Origin: an uncultured Collinsella sp.
GTDB taxonomy: Bacteria; Actinomycetota; Coriobacteriia; Coriobacteriales; Coriobacteriaceae
Reading direction: 5' to 3'
NCBI GenBank assembly: GCA_900541185.1
Contig: UQIQ01000051.1
Span: 1-15,382 of the forward strand
Length of the DNA: 15,382 nucleotides
Below the pieces are notes generated by a model. The model saw only the letters and a program-made list of their open reading frames with translations. It was not told where the DNA came from and did not search any database. The position numbers were made by a program, and so were the translations under genes. Below are positions 14,074 through 15,382 of the stretch, piece by piece. Position 1 is the stretch's first letter. Each line of letters opens with the position of its first letter.

Positions 14074-14415
14074 TTGGCAGTCAAGATTCGCCTTGCTCGT
14101 CACGGCGCTAAGAAGCGTCCGTACTACCGTGTCGTCGTCGCCGATTCCCGCGCCCCGCGTGACGGTCGTATCATCGAGGAGGTTGGCCGCTACAACCCGA
14201 TGACCGCCCCCAAGACCATCAACCTCGACCTCGAGAAGATCGCCGACTGGCAGTCCAAGGGCGCTCAGCTCACCGACGCCGTCGCCGCTCTGGTCAAGGC
14301 CGCCAACGAGGGCGAGAAGACCGAGACCGTCGTCAAGAAGTCCAAGAAGCAGCTCGCCAAAGAGGCCGAGGCCGCTAAGGCTGCCGCTGAGGCCGCTGAG
14401 GGCGCCGAGGAGTAA
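14074..14415 (+). CDS. rpsP: 30S ribosomal protein S16
   Basis: Small-subunit protein needed for 30S assembly. The canonical start MAVKIRLARHGAKKRPYYR and the VVADSRAPRDGRIIEEVGRYNP block are present. 113 residues: about 85 form the S16 fold and the rest is a Lys/Ala/Glu-rich C-terminal tail. The TTG at 14074 is the start: GGAGGAG at 14061-14067 lies 6 bases upstream and it matches the conserved N-terminus. An earlier in-frame TTG at 14038 would add 12 unconserved residues. First gene of an rpsP-khpA-rimM-trmD operon. ffh, which often precedes rpsP in Gram-positive bacteria, is not here; dinB lies divergently upstream instead. Confidence 0.97.
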   Translation: MAVKIRLARHGAKKRPYYRVVVADSRAPRDGRIIEEVGRYNPMTAPKTINLDLEKIADWQSKGAQLTDAVAALVKAANEGEKTETVVKKSKKQLAKEAEAAKAAAEAAEGAEE

Positions 14416-14418
14416 ATC

Positions 14419-14703
14419 GTGCCTGAGGTTGACGCTGCACAGCTCGAGGGTGAGGCAATGCTCTCAGATCGCATCGCCGATCTCGTCGAATATCTCGTTG
14501 TTCAGATCGTCGACGACCCGGATTCCGTGAGCCTTGAGGTCATCGATGGTGACGACGCCTCTACGATTGAGGTTTCGGTCGCCGAGGATGACGTCGCTAA
14601 GGTCATCGGCCGTCGTGGCCGTACCATCAAGGCCATTCGCACGCTCGCCCGTGCACTGGCCGCTCGCCTCGACACTGCTGTCGAGGTAGAGGTTCTGGGC
14701 TAG
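14419..14703 (+). CDS. khpA: KH-domain RNA-binding protein KhpA (YlqC family)
   Basis: Small single-KH-domain RNA-binding protein; in Gram-positive bacteria KhpA works with KhpB/EloR and affects cell elongation and division through RNA binding. The GxxG loop is G64-R-R-G67 within KVIGRRGRTIKAIRTLARA, and DLVEYLVVQIVDDPDSV is the typical N-terminal helix. Two starts are plausible. The GTG at 14419 (94 residues) has GAGGAG at 14407-14412, inside the end of rpsP, 6 bases upstream. The ATG at 14458 (81 residues, closer to the family length) has GAGGG at 14446-14450, 7 bases upstream. It lies three bases after rpsP and four before rimM, the standard position for this gene. Confidence 0.93.
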   Translation: MPEVDAAQLEGEAMLSDRIADLVEYLVVQIVDDPDSVSLEVIDGDDASTIEVSVAEDDVAKVIGRRGRTIKAIRTLARALAARLDTAVEVEVLG

Positions 14704-14707
14704 GACC

Positions 14708-15229
14708 TTGAGGTCCCAGTACAAAAACATCGCCCGTGTGGTCAAGCCGCACGGAAGGAAGGGGGAGGTCCTCGCGCAGCCGCTGCGGGGGCTTCCTTCT
14801 GTATTAGAGCCTGGTATGCGCGTCGCCCTGACGCCGCCGGCGCTCAAGCGCGACCGCTTTTGCACGGTCGTGTCCGTCACCGATACGGGCGATGGCGATC
14901 TGGTCTCGTTTGAGGGCATTGACGACTTGACGGCCGCCGAGGGCATCACGGGATGCTACGTGCTGGCAAATCGTGACGACTTTGAGCTCGATTCGCTCGA
15001 CGCTGCCTATACCGTCCTGTTGGGTCGTGAGGTGGTCGACGAGCGCTTCGGTTCGCTCGGCACGATCGTCGAGATCATGTCGACGCCCGCTAACGATGTT
15101 TGGGCTGTCGAGGGCGATCGGTACGGCGAGGTGCTGATTCCCGTGATCGAGCAGGTTGTGCTCGATCTTCCCGACACAGGAACAATTTCCGTCCACGTGA
15201 TGGACGGCCTGATCGATATGGACAAGTAG
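14708..15229 (+). CDS. rimM: Ribosome maturation factor RimM (16S rRNA processing)
   Basis: Assists maturation of the 30S head and binds S19. 173 residues. The N-terminal RimM domain begins at ARVVKPHGRKGEVLAQPL (about residues 9-26). The C-terminal PRC-barrel domain (about 95-173) has VLLGREVVDERFGSLG, NDVWAVEGDRYGEVLIPVI and the terminal VHVMDGLIDM. The TTG at 14708 is chosen because the conserved VKPHG motif needs residues before it; its ribosome-binding site is poor (GGGCTAGGA just upstream), and the four-base gap after khpA suggests coupled translation. Confidence 0.95.
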   Translation: MRSQYKNIARVVKPHGRKGEVLAQPLRGLPSVLEPGMRVALTPPALKRDRFCTVVSVTDTGDGDLVSFEGIDDLTAAEGITGCYVLANRDDFELDSLDAAYTVLLGREVVDERFGSLGTIVEIMSTPANDVWAVEGDRYGEVLIPVIEQVVLDLPDTGTISVHVMDGLIDMDK

Positions 15230-15239
15230 GGAGGACAAC

Positions 15240-15382
15240 ATGCTGATCGAGACCCTTTCGGTCTTTCCCGAGATGTTTGAGCCCGTCATGTCCACATCGA
15301 TTTTGGGCCGCGCCCGCAAGGCCGGCCTTTTTGATTTTAAGGCGTATAACCTGCGCGACTGGACGCACGACCGCCATCGTAC
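15240..15382 (+). CDS. trmD: tRNA (guanine-N1)-methyltransferase TrmD (3' partial)
   Basis: Methylates G37 of tRNAs to prevent frameshifting. Only the first 47 codons are in the window: METHIONINE start followed by LIETLSVFPEMFEP, STSILGRARKAGL and NLRDWTHDRHR, all matching the TrmD N-terminus. The ATG is preceded by AGGGAGG at 15228-15234, which overlaps the rimM stop, 5 bases upstream. It fits the rpsP-rimM-trmD operon; rplS would be expected downstream. Confidence 0.95.
   Translation, partial: MLIETLSVFPEMFEPVMSTSILGRARKAGLFDFKAYNLRDWTHDRHR

Noticed and set aside
13898..14203. Short plus-strand frames over the dinB-rpsP gap
   Set aside because: They run into rpsP in the wrong frame and lack ribosome-binding sites. 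The region is better explained as promoter and leader.
1..15382. Mobile elements, CRISPR arrays, prophage or defence genes
   Set aside because: No transposase or integrase motifs, no regularly spaced repeats and no compositional break; every sizeable open stretch belongs to a housekeeping gene.

Overview
The window is a dense stretch of housekeeping DNA from a high-GC, Gram-positive-type actinobacterium. The gene order, the protein sequences, the frequent TTG/GTG starts and the Obg with a C-terminal OCT domain best fit the class Coriobacteriia, probably a Collinsella-like gut organism. That placement is inference from sequence style; no 16S gene is present. I see no mobile elements, CRISPR, tRNA or rRNA, and no gene-free stretch longer than about 200 bases.

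Layout. (1) 1-4807, plus strand: the rod-shape block mreC (5' end cut by the window edge), mreD, mrdA (class B PBP2) and rodA, i.e. the elongasome scaffold plus its SEDS glycosyltransferase/transpeptidase pair. (2) 4826-8452: a DUF697 protein with what looks like a degenerate GTPase domain, then the radical SAM gene of the TIGR03960 family and its partner of the TIGR03936 (DUF2344) family, joined by very short gaps or overlaps. (3) 8449-9254: a self-contained rplU-rpmA unit (ribosomal proteins L21 and L27), with a sigma70-like promoter that overlaps the stop codon of the preceding gene and an intrinsic hairpin terminator after rpmA. (4) 9271-12606: obgE, nadD, yqeK and rsfS (ribosome-assembly GTPase, NAD synthesis, Ap4A hydrolase, ribosome silencing factor), closed by a strong terminator. 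(5) 12619-13872, minus strand: dinB (DNA polymerase IV), convergent with rsfS, apparently leaderless and with an SOS-box-like sequence just inside it. (6) 13873-15382, plus strand: a divergent promoter region followed by rpsP, khpA, rimM and the start of trmD (cut by the window edge), a ribosomal protein/rRNA maturation/tRNA methylation operon.

The window links cell-wall elongation, ribosome assembly and translation quality genes, an arrangement known from many Gram-positive bacteria. What stands out is: the DUF697 pseudo-GTPase between rodA and the radical SAM pair; the absence of the RNase G gene (rng) and the L27 protease gene (ysxB/prp) that often sit in this neighbourhood; an inverted repeat next to the rplU promoter; a terminator immediately ahead of obgE; an extra N-terminal membrane segment on PBP2; and the leaderless, possibly SOS-linked dinB. 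None of these is proven by sequence alone.
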